This document shows positions 9,577-18,268 of a DNA stretch of 64,000 nucleotides, in pieces (positions within the stretch are counted from its first letter, which is position 1; every line of letters starts with the position of its first letter). The notes below the pieces were generated by a model, which saw nothing but the letters and a program-made list of their open reading frames with translations, was not told the DNA's origin and ran no database searches. The stretch is taken from NCBI RefSeq assembly GCF_012927205.1, contig NZ_JABBGC010000001.1, forward strand, positions 3,410,810-3,474,809, given 5' to 3'. This DNA is from Chitinophaga fulva. GTDB lineage: Bacteria; Bacteroidota; Bacteroidia; Chitinophagales; Chitinophagaceae. Made by a program: the position numbers and the translations under genes.

Positions 9577-10065
9577 ATGTCCATTTTGAAAAGCCGCAGT
9601 ACCCTTGTATTACTGCTCGCACTGTTTGCCGCATTTCAGGTAAGCGCGTGTTCACGTGCCACCAGCCGTGCAGACAGCACCACAACAGGAGGAAGTCTTG
9701 AAGAACAGATCCTCTACTACACCAACAAATTCCGTCAATCCAAAGGACTGAAACCGCTGCAACTGGATGAGACCATCAGCCAGCAGGCGCGCCGCCACAG
9801 CCGCGATATGGCTAATGGCAGCACAGGCTTCGGGCACGAAGGTTTTGAGGACCGCGTGGCTTATGTCTCCAAAAAGATGGGCAGGGTAGGGGCCGCCGCG
9901 GAAAACGTGGCATATGGCACCCTCGATGCCGAAGCCGTAGTGGATGGCTGGATCAAAAGCCCCGGCCACCGGCGCAATATGCTGGGTGACTATAACCTGA
10001 TCGGGATAGGTACCGCCGGTAAAGGAAGAATTACCTTCTTTACACAAGTGTTCATCAAACACTAA
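9577..10065 (+). CDS. CAP/SCP-domain lipoprotein
   Basis: The product is an exported protein of the CAP superfamily (cysteine-rich secretory, antigen 5, PR-1) of uncertain biochemical role. The 162 residues begin with a lipoprotein signal peptide ending in the lipobox VSAC, so the mature protein would be membrane anchored. The CAP core follows, with NKFRQSKGLKPLQLDETIS, then a conserved cavity His in ARRHSRDMA, then AENVAYG and WIKSPGHRRNMLGDYNLIGI, which carries the second conserved His. The size is that of a minimal single-domain CAP protein. It is followed by an inverted repeat and then an ABC ATPase gene. Confidence 0.85.
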   Translation: MSILKSRSTLVLLLALFAAFQVSACSRATSRADSTTTGGSLEEQILYYTNKFRQSKGLKPLQLDETISQQARRHSRDMANGSTGFGHEGFEDRVAYVSKKMGRVGAAAENVAYGTLDAEAVVDGWIKSPGHRRNMLGDYNLIGIGTAGKGRITFFTQVFIKH

Positions 10066-10070
10066 AACAA

Positions 10071-10227
10071 TTGCGAATTACGAGTGACGAATTACGAATG
10101 GAGTGCCTGTTTTATGTTCGAGTTTTCTATTGATAGATAATAAGATATATAGCTCGAATATTTCTATGCTTAAAAGAAGCAAAAGCTAAACAACCCTCAT
10201 TCGTAATTCGTAACCCGTAATTCGTAA
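10071..10227. repeat. inverted repeat of GAATTACG words
   Basis: A 30-bp left arm (10071-10100) matches the reverse complement of the right arm (10198-10227) at 27 of 30 positions, with a 97-bp AT-rich loop. Each arm is itself a quasi-tandem of the 8-9 bp word GAATTACG. It fills the gap between the CAP lipoprotein and ABC ATPase genes. Confidence 0.85.
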
Positions 10228-10247
10228 TTCTTTTATAATTTGGTGGC

Positions 10248-11012
10248 ATGGAAAAGAACAAGATCATTGAGGTGAAGAACCTGGTGAAAAAATACGGGGA
10301 ATTCACTGCAGTAAAGGGTATCAGCTTTGATGTGTACGAACATGAGATATTTGGCCTGTTAGGCCCTAACGGCGCCGGCAAGTCCACTACCCTGGAGATC
10401 ATTGAAACATTACGCGAAAAAACAAACGGCAAGGTGACCGTCGGAGGATTCGACCTGGACGCCGCCCCTAACGATATTAAAAAAATCATCGGTGTACAGC
10501 TGCAAAGCTCCGGTTATTATCCCGGACTGAACCTGGTGGAACTCATCGAGATGTTCGGCGGATTGTACAACCAGCCGGTGGAACCCATAGAACTGCTGCG
10601 CCTCTTCAATCTCGAAGACAAGGCTAAGTCCAAATACAAAGAACTTTCCGGTGGCCAGAAACAACGTTTCTCTATCGCCACCACCCTGATCAACAAGCCC
10701 CGCATCATCTTCCTCGATGAGCCCACTACCGGCCTCGATCCGCAGGCAAGACGTAATCTGTGGGACCTCATCCTGCAGGTACGGGCACAGGGCACTACCG
10801 TTGTGATCACCACCCATTACATGGATGAAGCTGAATTCCTGTGCGACCGTTGCGCCATCGTGGACAGCGGAGAGGTGATCGCCATTGACTCGCCCGACGC
10901 CCTCATCGATAACCTCGTGTCTAAAGGGTTCGAGCGTAGTAAAGAAGTGAAGAAAGCCAACCTGGAAGATGTGTTTATCCATCTCACCGGGAAAGATCTT
11001 CGCGAGTCTTAA
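10248..11012 (+). CDS. ABC transporter ATP-binding protein
   Basis: The product is a cytoplasmic ATPase that powers an ABC transporter. The 254 residues contain all motifs: Walker A GPNGAGKST (39-47), signature LSGGQKQR, Walker B IIFLDEPTTGLDP, and the switch His in TTHYMDEAE. Sequence style (short C-terminal tail, EVKNLVKKYGEFTAVKGISF at the start) fits the CcmA/DrrA-like family of multidrug or export ATPases. No permease is adjacent, so the transported substrate is unknown. The next gene starts only 11 bp downstream, suggesting co-transcription with the YfiT-like and Nudix genes. Confidence 0.9.
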   Translation: MEKNKIIEVKNLVKKYGEFTAVKGISFDVYEHEIFGLLGPNGAGKSTTLEIIETLREKTNGKVTVGGFDLDAAPNDIKKIIGVQLQSSGYYPGLNLVELIEMFGGLYNQPVEPIELLRLFNLEDKAKSKYKELSGGQKQRFSIATTLINKPRIIFLDEPTTGLDPQARRNLWDLILQVRAQGTTVVITTHYMDEAEFLCDRCAIVDSGEVIAIDSPDALIDNLVSKGFERSKEVKKANLEDVFIHLTGKDLRES

Positions 11013-11023
11013 TAAACCCGCTT

Positions 11024-11551
11024 ATGGAAGCATTACAATATCCTATCGGTCGTTTTGAACCGCTGCCGGATTATAGCCCCGCCATGTTGCGGGAATATGT
11101 CAATGATATCCGCGACCTGCCCACCCTGGTGGAAATGGCCGTGCAAAGCCTGGACGCTTTCCAGCTGCAGAAGCCCTACCGGCCCGGCGGATGGAATATT
11201 CAACAGGTGGTACATCATCTGGCAGACAGCCATATCAACGCCATTACCCGCATGAAAATGGCGCTGACGGAAGAAAAACCTATTATTAAACCATACGATG
11301 AAGCTGCCTGGGCTGAACTGGAAGATGTGAAAAACACACCCATCAACGTGTCGATCACACTGCTGCATGCCCTGCACACCCGTTGGGCCAACCTGATGGA
11401 CCGCCTGACACCCGAACAATGGGAACGTTCTTTCATTCACCCGGAACATGGCCGGCGCTTTAACCTGAAAACCATGGCCGCTAACTACGCCTGGCACGGA
11501 AAGCACCACCTTGGCCATATCCAGGGACTGAAGGAACGCATGAACTGGTAA
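11024..11551 (+). CDS. YfiT/BstA-type DinB-fold metalloprotein
   Basis: The product resembles Bacillus YfiT, a DinB-fold metal-binding protein characterised as bacillithiol S-transferase BstA. The 175 residues start with the family hallmark YPIGRFEPLPDYS and contain a His-rich site: HHLADSH (His64, His65, His70) and WHGKHHLGH (His158, 161, 162, 165). A bacillithiol biosynthesis gene, bshB1, is in the same window at 26973, consistent with such a thiol being made. The substrate is inferred by family only. The gene sits between an ABC ATPase and a Nudix hydrolase with gaps of 11 and 9 bp, a likely operon. Confidence 0.8.
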   Translation: MEALQYPIGRFEPLPDYSPAMLREYVNDIRDLPTLVEMAVQSLDAFQLQKPYRPGGWNIQQVVHHLADSHINAITRMKMALTEEKPIIKPYDEAAWAELEDVKNTPINVSITLLHALHTRWANLMDRLTPEQWERSFIHPEHGRRFNLKTMAANYAWHGKHHLGHIQGLKERMNW

Positions 11552-11560
11552 AGTATTATT

Positions 11561-12118
11561 ATGAATATGGATTGGAAACTGCTGTCGTCTGAATATCTCT
11601 TCAAAGACGATTGGTTAACCGCACGCAAAGACAAATGCATTACGCCGCAAGGAACAATTGTTGAACCTTACTATGTACTGGAATATAACGATTGGGTAAA
11701 TGCTGTGGCCATCACAGAAGACGGTCAGGTGATCATGATCCGCCAATACCGTCAGGGTATCGGTCAAACACTGCTCGAAATTCCCGGCGGTACCATGGAT
11801 AAAACAGACCCTTCGCCGGAATTTGCCATGGAACGTGAACTGCTGGAAGAAACCGGCTATGAATTCAAAGAATTGATATCACTGGGGAAAGTGGCTGCCA
11901 ATACGGCCTCCAGCAACAACTACACACATATGTTCCTCGCTACCGGCGGCCGTAAAGTGAAAGAACAACAGCTGGACCACCACGAGGAAATTGAAGTGGT
12001 GCTGATGTCTGTTCCCGATGTGCAACAGCTGATACTGGACAATAAAATTGTTCATAGCCTGCATGTGACCGGCCTCGTGTACGCACTGATGCACATGGGA
12101 TGTATGGAAATGAAATAA
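11561..12118 (+). CDS. Nudix hydrolase (ADP-ribose pyrophosphatase-like)
   Basis: The product is predicted to hydrolyse a nucleoside diphosphate linked to another moiety, ADP-ribose being the commonest substrate of this subgroup. The 185 residues carry LEIPGGTMDKTDPSP followed by RELLEETGY. The second half of the Nudix box is intact, but the spacing between the first Gly and the REL segment looks slightly longer than the classic consensus. The preceding strand VIMIRQYRQG is typical of ADP-ribose pyrophosphatases. It is the last gene of the plus-strand cluster, ending at base 12118 directly against the convergent folC stop. Confidence 0.85.
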   Translation: MNMDWKLLSSEYLFKDDWLTARKDKCITPQGTIVEPYYVLEYNDWVNAVAITEDGQVIMIRQYRQGIGQTLLEIPGGTMDKTDPSPEFAMERELLEETGYEFKELISLGKVAANTASSNNYTHMFLATGGRKVKEQQLDHHEEIEVVLMSVPDVQQLILDNKIVHSLHVTGLVYALMHMGCMEMK

Positions 12119-13408
12119 TTACATCGCTTCTGCCACAATAAAGAAGCTGCCACATACCAGGATCATATCTTCCGGTTTGGCATGCTGGCGGGCTGCCTGC
12201 AATGCGGCTTGCACCGACTCGTAAGCCCTGCCCTGCAACCCATGCCGGGCGCCCATTTCAGCCAGCGCTACTTCGTCCATGGCCCGGGGTATTTGTGCCC
12301 TGCAGAAATAATAAGTGGCCGTGGACGGGAAAAGCGGCAGCACATTGTCTACCTCTTTATCTTTTACAAAACCGGTGACAATATGCAGCTGCTGGTAGTT
12401 GACATGCTCCAGTTGCTGCACTACCTCTTTGATGCCGGCTTCATTATGGCCTACGTCCATCACCGTGAGCGGATGATCGCTCACTACTTCCCAGCGCCCC
12501 CGCAGCCCGGTCAGCTTGCGTACATGCGATAAGGCGGCTGATACATGGTCCCACGTAATATGCCAGCCCTGCTGCTGCAATATTTTGACGGCCGACAAAA
12601 CGCCCATCACATTTTTCTCCTGGTATTGCCCACTAAGGTCCAGCCTGAAGTCATACATGATGCCTTTTTGTGTGTCCAATACCATTAGGTTGAGATGGTT
12701 GTCTTTAATAAGGATGCCGTCCACCATCCATTCCTGGTCTGCAAAATGAATAGGGGAGCCGGTTTCAACCGCTTTGTCACGGAATACCCACTTGATTTCA
12801 GATTGCGTTTCGCTGATCACCACCGGCACACCGGGTTTGATGATGCCGGCTTTCTCGGAGGCAATCAGGAAAAGAGTATCTCCCAGAATATTTTTATGGT
12901 CAAAGCTGATATTGGTAATGACAGACAGTTCCGGCGTGATCACATTCGTACTGTCCAACCGGCCGCCCAGTCCCACTTCTATAATAGCGATGTCCACTTT
13001 TTCCTGCGAAAAATATTGAAAGGCCATGGCTACGGTCAACTCAAAAAAAGAAGGCGCAATGGTTTCAATGAACGGCCGCATATTATTGGTGAAGTCCACC
13101 ACAAAGTCTTCCGAAGCTACCTGCCCGTTAATACGGATACGTTCCCGGAAGTCCAGCAGGTGCGGGGAGGTGTACAAGCCGGTCTTGTAGCCTGCCTGTT
13201 GCAGGATGGCCGCCAGCATATGACTGGTAGAGCCTTTACCGTTAGTACCGGCAACGTGTATGGTTTTGAAGGTATGCTGCGGATTGTTGAGCTGTTGTAA
13301 TAGAGCGACCGTATTGTGCAGGTCTGTCTTATAAGCACTGGCCCCTACTTTCGTAAACATGGGCAGCTGTGCGTAGAGATAATCCAGTGCTTCCTGATAT
13401 GCGTTCAT
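12119..13408 (-). CDS. folC: bifunctional folylpolyglutamate synthase/dihydrofolate synthase
   Basis: The enzyme adds glutamate to dihydropteroate and to folates, an ATP-dependent ligase of the Mur ligase fold. The 429 residues include the P-loop HVAGTNGKGSTS near residues 50-61, LYTSPHLLDFRERIRING, and the family segment VGLGGRLDSTN. The C-terminal domain has TVMDVGHNEAG. Length is normal. It follows the DUF5723 outer-membrane gene by 9 bp on the same strand, so the two are probably co-transcribed. The stop abuts the stop of the convergent Nudix gene. Confidence 0.93.
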   Translation of the reverse strand: MNAYQEALDYLYAQLPMFTKVGASAYKTDLHNTVALLQQLNNPQHTFKTIHVAGTNGKGSTSHMLAAILQQAGYKTGLYTSPHLLDFRERIRINGQVASEDFVVDFTNNMRPFIETIAPSFFELTVAMAFQYFSQEKVDIAIIEVGLGGRLDSTNVITPELSVITNISFDHKNILGDTLFLIASEKAGIIKPGVPVVISETQSEIKWVFRDKAVETGSPIHFADQEWMVDGILIKDNHLNLMVLDTQKGIMYDFRLDLSGQYQEKNVMGVLSAVKILQQQGWHITWDHVSAALSHVRKLTGLRGRWEVVSDHPLTVMDVGHNEAGIKEVVQQLEHVNYQQLHIVTGFVKDKEVDNVLPLFPSTATYYFCRAQIPRAMDEVALAEMGARHGLQGRAYESVQAALQAARQHAKPEDMILVCGSFFIVAEAM

Positions 13409-13417
13409 AAAGGTAAA

Positions 13418-14866
13418 TTAATAATTTACCGGACATCCCAGCTGGCCTTTGCTTTTATCGCGTTTACCCAGCATGCCCGGATTGAGCCGCAAAGCTACGA
13501 AAGCATCTGAATGGTTGATGCGTTGTTGGAAAAGCGTGGTAAAAAGACTGTAGGAACCCACTACCAACGGACCGATACGGAAGCCAGCCCCAACATCGGC
13601 CTGCCCGTTGTGGTTAATGACAAACGGCATATAGGCACCAAACAGCTCGGTTTCGTAGCGTGGTGTAATTAACAACTGGGTCATGGCATATGTTCTGGCC
13701 AGTCCGTTTTTTCCCGCATTCAGTGCAATGACGGCATTGGCGCTGACAAAGAAACGGCTGTCGATGTTATAGTCGGCCATCAGGTTGAGAGAGGCGGGTA
13801 AAACCATCACAAAGCTGCTGTCATCATTGCGGATAGGCGTGAAATAGCGGTTCAACCGACGGGAGTATTGTTTCAGGCTTTCTTTGTCTTTGTAAGTGAT
13901 ATCGTTCGGGTTGATATTTTCTTTCTGGAGATCGAGATCAGTGTTATAGGCGCCCTTTTGATATTTAATCCGGCCGATGTCGTTGATAGACAGGCCAAGG
14001 CGGAATTTATATTCATCGGCGTCGGTGCCTTCAAACTTACCGAAGCCGCCGTTGTCGGGGCGGTATTCATAAATAACGCCAAGGTCAAAGCCTACGCCGT
14101 TGTTATGAAAGAGCTGCAGGTTACGGGTATACGGTTTTTGCCAATGGTCCAGTTCTTCGCTGTAGGCATAACGGAGCGTACCACTGGTGATGTCTGCATT
14201 GCGTTTGGCATTGAGTACAAAATTAACATCGGCAGCCTGTGCATAACCCGCTGCTATACCACTTAGCAGTTTTACAGTAACGCCGGCTTTCCAACGGCTG
14301 GTGTATCCTTCATGAATGGTGCGGGCATAGCTGAAGCCCAGCTCATTCCAGGCGTGCATGCCAGCGCCTACTTTTTCGAGGGTCAGATTTTTACCGCGGT
14401 ATTGCAGGTTGGGAAAATCGTGTCCGAAGAAATTGGCGAGTGGAGTGGTAAGGTTCCCTCCGCTGGCACTGGCGCGCACCCGCCACACGAAGGAAACGGA
14501 TTGTTTTTCGTCTATTGTATATAATACAGAAGGCATGACGATTTCGGCCATTCCCCATCCGTTCTGCTTGCGGTTGGCGGTGCTGTCCAGGAAATAATCC
14601 TGGTTACGCACCCATTTGTTGCTCGGAGGAGGATTTAACAGGACGGATTTAGGCACTTTCACATACGTGTTGCCCCCTTTGACATCGGCGCCGATGATGT
14701 TTACGTCCCACTTGTAACGATACCCTGCTGCGCTGGCGGGGTTGGAGAGTACACCATAAATACCGGCATAGTTGCTGGTATTGTAACCGGGAAATGATTG
14801 GGCCATGGCGGCATAGGCCGGCCATAAAAATAACATAGTGCTGAACAGGATTCGGTGCATTCTCAT
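13418..14866 (-). CDS. DUF5723-type outer-membrane protein
   Basis: The product is an exported barrel-like protein of unknown function found in Bacteroidota. The start chosen is the Met of MRMHRILFSTMLFLW at 14866, which gives a signal peptide ending near AMAQ; a longer frame to 14896 exists. The mature part begins with FPGYNTSNYAGIYGVLSNPA, typical of the family, and is rich in alternating aromatic strands such as RFFVSANAVIALNAG. The last strand segment ends near residue 460. The gene lies 9 bp upstream of folC and downstream of a TonB-like gene. Confidence 0.8.
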   Translation of the reverse strand: MRMHRILFSTMLFLWPAYAAMAQSFPGYNTSNYAGIYGVLSNPASAAGYRYKWDVNIIGADVKGGNTYVKVPKSVLLNPPPSNKWVRNQDYFLDSTANRKQNGWGMAEIVMPSVLYTIDEKQSVSFVWRVRASASGGNLTTPLANFFGHDFPNLQYRGKNLTLEKVGAGMHAWNELGFSYARTIHEGYTSRWKAGVTVKLLSGIAAGYAQAADVNFVLNAKRNADITSGTLRYAYSEELDHWQKPYTRNLQLFHNNGVGFDLGVIYEYRPDNGGFGKFEGTDADEYKFRLGLSINDIGRIKYQKGAYNTDLDLQKENINPNDITYKDKESLKQYSRRLNRYFTPIRNDDSSFVMVLPASLNLMADYNIDSRFFVSANAVIALNAGKNGLARTYAMTQLLITPRYETELFGAYMPFVINHNGQADVGAGFRIGPLVVGSYSLFTTLFQQRINHSDAFVALRLNPGMLGKRDKSKGQLGCPVNY

Positions 14867-14941
14867 CGTTGGCGAATAAAAAAACGGGTTTCTCAAAAAG
14901 ATTTATGATCCACTTTTGATAGCATAGGATATAAAAAGGAC

Positions 14942-14990
14942 ATTTTTTGATCTCCTCACTTCCAATCAAAAAATCCTTCCATCAAAAAAT
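14942..14990. repeat. short inverted repeat of ATTTTTTGAT words
   Basis: ATTTTTTGAT at 14942-14951 is followed by its exact reverse complement ATCAAAAAAT at 14964-14973 and again at 14981-14990. The same word forms the arms of the larger repeat at 63161-63303. It fills the gap between the TonB-like and DUF5723 genes. Confidence 0.7.
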
Positions 14991-15003
14991 CACAAAATGT
15001 TGG

Positions 15004-15900
15004 CTATTCTGCTTTAAAATAAAAGCGGATAGTACCGAACTGCACTTCAGGCGCGTCCGGATTGGCATTGTATTTTAACTGACCGTTGAGCGCAGCTTTC
15101 CGCGCAATGTCTATCAGTTGCGGATTGCTGAGGGTAGACCCTTTCATGCTGAAGGTGGCCGCGATCACATTTCCTTTCTGGTCTACTTTGATATTGACAG
15201 CTATGTAGCCGGACTCGGTGCCGTCGTAGGTAACGCTCGGCCGGCTGATAAGATTACGTCCATTGAGGCGGAAATCGGAGCGTCCGCCACCGAGGCCTCC
15301 GCCCGTGTAGCCTTTGGCGTTAGGGTCGCCATTGAGCTGGCCTCTGTCACCGGGTTTACCGGTATTGCCCTCGCCCGTGGAGTTATTGGAGCCCTGTGCG
15401 CCATTGCCACTGTTGGCATTAGTGCTGGTGCCGCCGGAATAAACCGCTTTAGGTTGGGGTTTGGGTGCAGGAGGAGTTGGTTTGGGCTCTGCTGCCGGCT
15501 TCTTCACCGGTTTGGTCACCGGCTTGGGTTCCAGCTTTTTAGGCAGTTCCTTTGGTTTTTCCACTGGCTTCTCCGGTTTTTTTATTTCCGGTGCTTCTTC
15601 ATCATCCTGTGTGGCTACTTCCTGCGGGGCGCTGTTATCTTTTTCAGTGGCAGCGGGTTGTTCACTTTCCGCGGGAGCAGGAGTGGACGTTGCTGCGCTG
15701 GGAGGATTGGGGTTGAGTGGCTGCTCATCGCCCATCCCGTCATCGGAGGTACCGAGGTTTACTTCCATCCCCAGGTCCTGGTCGGGCAGGGGCGGTGGCG
15801 CCGAGAAACCGGCAAATACCAGTGCTACTAACAGCAGCGCATGTACGCCGATCGTTACTCCTAATGCCTGAATATTTTTTTTACGGTTGTTTTCCTCCAT
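15004..15900 (-). CDS. TonB-like energy transducer protein
   Basis: The product probably links inner-membrane energy to outer-membrane receptors. The 298 residues show one N-terminal membrane helix (about 14-34, LGVTIGVHALLLVALVFAGF), a long Pro-, Glu- and Lys-rich periplasmic linker (about 100-170), a Gly/Asn-rich segment with GGLGGGRSDF, and a C-terminal domain (about 210-298) resembling the TonB C-terminus, with GYIAVNIKVDQKGNV. exbB and exbD are not in the window. The C-terminal motif is weakly conserved relative to classical TonB, so the assignment is by layout and the linker composition. Confidence 0.75.
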   Translation of the reverse strand: MEENNRKKNIQALGVTIGVHALLLVALVFAGFSAPPPLPDQDLGMEVNLGTSDDGMGDEQPLNPNPPSAATSTPAPAESEQPAATEKDNSAPQEVATQDDEEAPEIKKPEKPVEKPKELPKKLEPKPVTKPVKKPAAEPKPTPPAPKPQPKAVYSGGTSTNANSGNGAQGSNNSTGEGNTGKPGDRGQLNGDPNAKGYTGGGLGGGRSDFRLNGRNLISRPSVTYDGTESGYIAVNIKVDQKGNVIAATFSMKGSTLSNPQLIDIARKAALNGQLKYNANPDAPEVQFGTIRFYFKAE

Positions 15901-16040
15901 GATAGCTGATTAAGCGCCAGTAAGCGTCAAAGTTAAACTTTTGAATGAAAAAAAATATAGATACAGCGATCTGAATTTATCATCTTTGCAAAAACTATGC
16001 TGTTAATCCTAATTGTTGCATTTTATTTTGCGGCTGTTGT

Positions 16041-17270
16041 ATGAATTTGCTCAAACAAACTATCCGTCTTTACCAGAACGCCTATACGGGACTTTCTCCG
16101 GCTACCTGGTGGCTGTCACTGGTGTTGCTGATCAACCGCAGCGGCGCTATGGTGGTTCCCTTCCTGACAGTATATTTGACGGCTCATCTGCATTTTTCCA
16201 TCGCTCAGGCCGGACTGGTCATGGCCTGTTTCGGTAGCGGCGCTATTGTAGGCGCTATGTTGGGCGGTTGGCTGTCTGACCGTATCGGCTTTTACCAGGT
16301 ACAGTTCTGGAGCCTCCTTTCTAACGGTTTATTGCTCATTTTATTGGGACAAATGCGCACCTTTCCGCAGATATGCCTGTGCGTATTTGTGTTAAGTTCC
16401 GTGGGAGATGCTTTCCGCCCGGCCAACAGCATCGCTATTGCCGCCTACAGCGCGCCGCAGAACCGCACCCGCTCTTATTCGCTCAACCGCCTGGCGGTCA
16501 ACCTTGGATGGTCGGTAGGGCCGGCCCTGGGAGGGATATTGGCCAGCATCAGTTACCAATGGCTGTTCTGGGTGGATGGTGGCACCTGCATCGTGGCGGC
16601 CTTGCTGATGCGTATTTTCCTGCCGCCGGTGCCGGCGCCGGCTAAACCGGAAAAAGCGGCTGCTACAGGAAAAACGGAGAGGGTATGGCAGGACAGCCTG
16701 TATCTCTGGTTCCTGTTATTCGGAATGATCAACGCCATCTGCCTCTTTCAGTTTTCCAGTATGGTGCCGCTTTATTTCAAAGAGGTGATACACATGGAAG
16801 AATGGGCCATCGGGCTCAATATGTCCCTCAACGGCCTGTTGATCGTGATGGTGGAGATGGTGATGATACATCATCTGGATGGTAAACTGCCCAACCTGTC
16901 ATATGTCTCCAGGGGCGCCATGATGGTGTGTTTAGCCTACCTGTTGCTCTGTGTGCTGCCACCGGTATGGGGTATAGCCGCGGTGTTTATGATAGTAGTC
17001 ACTTTTGGGGAGATGCTCTGTCTGCCTTTTATGAACAGCTTCTGGATTAGCCGCAGCCAGGACCACAACCGTGGGCAATATGCTGCTCTTTATACGATTT
17101 CTTATTCCCTGGCTACGGTAGTGTCACCTACCAGCGGGGCTTTTGTTGTGCAGCACGTAGGCTTTACCTATTGGTGGGCTATTACCGCAGGAGGCTGTAT
17201 CCTCTCGGCTTTAGGGTTCCGGTGGCTGCAACGGAAGCGGGCACGGGCAGAACAAATGGTAGCAGCGTAA
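16041..17270 (+). CDS. major facilitator superfamily transporter
   Basis: The product is an inner-membrane secondary transporter, probably an efflux pump. The 409 residues contain about 12 predicted helices. The MFS loop motif between helices 2 and 3 is present as GGWLSDRIGFYQ near residues 74-85. A central hydrophilic loop (about 195-215, rich in Ala, Pro and Lys) separates the two halves. The substrate cannot be told. It is divergent from the TonB-like gene, and a CATCTTTG box at 15981-15988 may be its -7 element. An AraC-family regulator gene follows 68 bp downstream with its own -7-like box. Confidence 0.85.
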   Translation: MNLLKQTIRLYQNAYTGLSPATWWLSLVLLINRSGAMVVPFLTVYLTAHLHFSIAQAGLVMACFGSGAIVGAMLGGWLSDRIGFYQVQFWSLLSNGLLLILLGQMRTFPQICLCVFVLSSVGDAFRPANSIAIAAYSAPQNRTRSYSLNRLAVNLGWSVGPALGGILASISYQWLFWVDGGTCIVAALLMRIFLPPVPAPAKPEKAAATGKTERVWQDSLYLWFLLFGMINAICLFQFSSMVPLYFKEVIHMEEWAIGLNMSLNGLLIVMVEMVMIHHLDGKLPNLSYVSRGAMMVCLAYLLLCVLPPVWGIAAVFMIVVTFGEMLCLPFMNSFWISRSQDHNRGQYAALYTISYSLATVVSPTSGAFVVQHVGFTYWWAITAGGCILSALGFRWLQRKRARAEQMVAA

Positions 17271-17306
17271 TTGTTCAAGACTTAGCGGATATTGTCCGGG
17301 AATGAC

Positions 17307-17314
17307 TAATTTTG
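17307..17314 (+). promoter_or_regulatory. -7 box upstream of the AraC regulator
   Basis: TAATTTTG matches the Bacteroidota -7 consensus TAnnTTTG exactly and lies 24 bp before the ATG. No clear TTTG -33 box is seen 19-21 bp upstream, so the promoter call rests on one element. Confidence 0.4.
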
Positions 17315-17338
17315 CCCAAAAAGGAGTAAAATTGGTAA

Positions 17339-18268
17339 ATGAAAGTAATTCAATTTACTGTTCCGGTAGCTGAGGAAGGGTCTGTGGTCATCCAGGAGGA
17401 CATACTTCCTTATTTCTACAATTACCTGCACCGTCATAAAGAGGCGCAGCTTACCCTCATCATCAAAGGGGAGGGTACCCTGATTGCGGGCAGTTACACG
17501 CAGCCGTTCAAAGCCGGCGATATTTACGTGATCGGCGCCAACCAGCCGCATATGTTCAAAGGCGATGCCCGCTACTTTGAAAACCTGAAAGAAAAGAACA
17601 TCCACGCTATCCATATTTTCTTCGATCATGATAATGCGCTGAAAGGCATGCTGGCATTGCCGGAGCTGGAGTCTGTCCGTAAGTTCCTGCAACTGACCCG
17701 TTCCAGCCTGCAACTGCCGGCGGTTTATGAGGAGAAAACTGCCGTGGAAATCATGCGGCTCTGTAAGCTCACCGGGGCGGAAAGGCTGTTTGCCTTTATG
17801 TCGCTGCTGACTTATTTCTCCCGCCAGGTGAAGGACTGGAAATCGTTGTCCACCGGCTTCCTGCGTCATGCCTACAGCGAATCGGAAGGGCTGCGGATGA
17901 ATGATATTTACCAGTATACGCTGGAGCATTACGCGGAAAACATTTCTCTGGCCAGAATCGCTTCGGTGGCACATCTGACCACCTACGCTTTCTGCAAGTA
18001 CTTCAAGAAACATACCCGTAAAACTTACCTCGAATTCCTCAACGAAATCCGTATCAATGCGGCCTGCAAGAAAATCATCAATGGCGATGCGGAGAGTATA
18101 GCCTCAGTGGCATATGCTACGGGGTACAACAATCCCATCACTTTCAACCGGGTATTCCGGAAAGTGACAGGCATGTCACCGTCTGCCTATGCGCGTCAAT
18201 ACCGTTTCGGGCAAGAGAACGCGCAAAGGAGCGGCTTTATCAGTGAGTGGGAGGAAGTAGCGCTTTAG
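17339..18268 (+). CDS. AraC-family transcriptional regulator with N-terminal cupin
   Basis: The product is a ligand-responsive DNA-binding regulator. The 309 residues have an N-terminal cupin-like sensing domain (about 15-90, with HRHKEAQLTLIIKGEGTL and GDIYVIGANQPHMF) and a C-terminal pair of helix-turn-helix motifs (about 205-295, with LARIASVAHLTTYAFCKYFK and SVAYATGYNNPITFNRVFRK). The cupin and HTH order is that of AraC and RhaR. The upstream MFS gene is a candidate target. The stop overlaps the convergent radical SAM stop by 4 bp. Confidence 0.9.
   Translation: MKVIQFTVPVAEEGSVVIQEDILPYFYNYLHRHKEAQLTLIIKGEGTLIAGSYTQPFKAGDIYVIGANQPHMFKGDARYFENLKEKNIHAIHIFFDHDNALKGMLALPELESVRKFLQLTRSSLQLPAVYEEKTAVEIMRLCKLTGAERLFAFMSLLTYFSRQVKDWKSLSTGFLRHAYSESEGLRMNDIYQYTLEHYAENISLARIASVAHLTTYAFCKYFKKHTRKTYLEFLNEIRINAACKKIINGDAESIASVAYATGYNNPITFNRVFRKVTGMSPSAYARQYRFGQENAQRSGFISEWEEVAL

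Noticed and set aside
15118..15831. Plus-strand frame opposite the TonB-like gene
   Set aside because: It is a shadow of the Pro/Lys-rich TonB-like coding sequence; its low-complexity translation explains the length.
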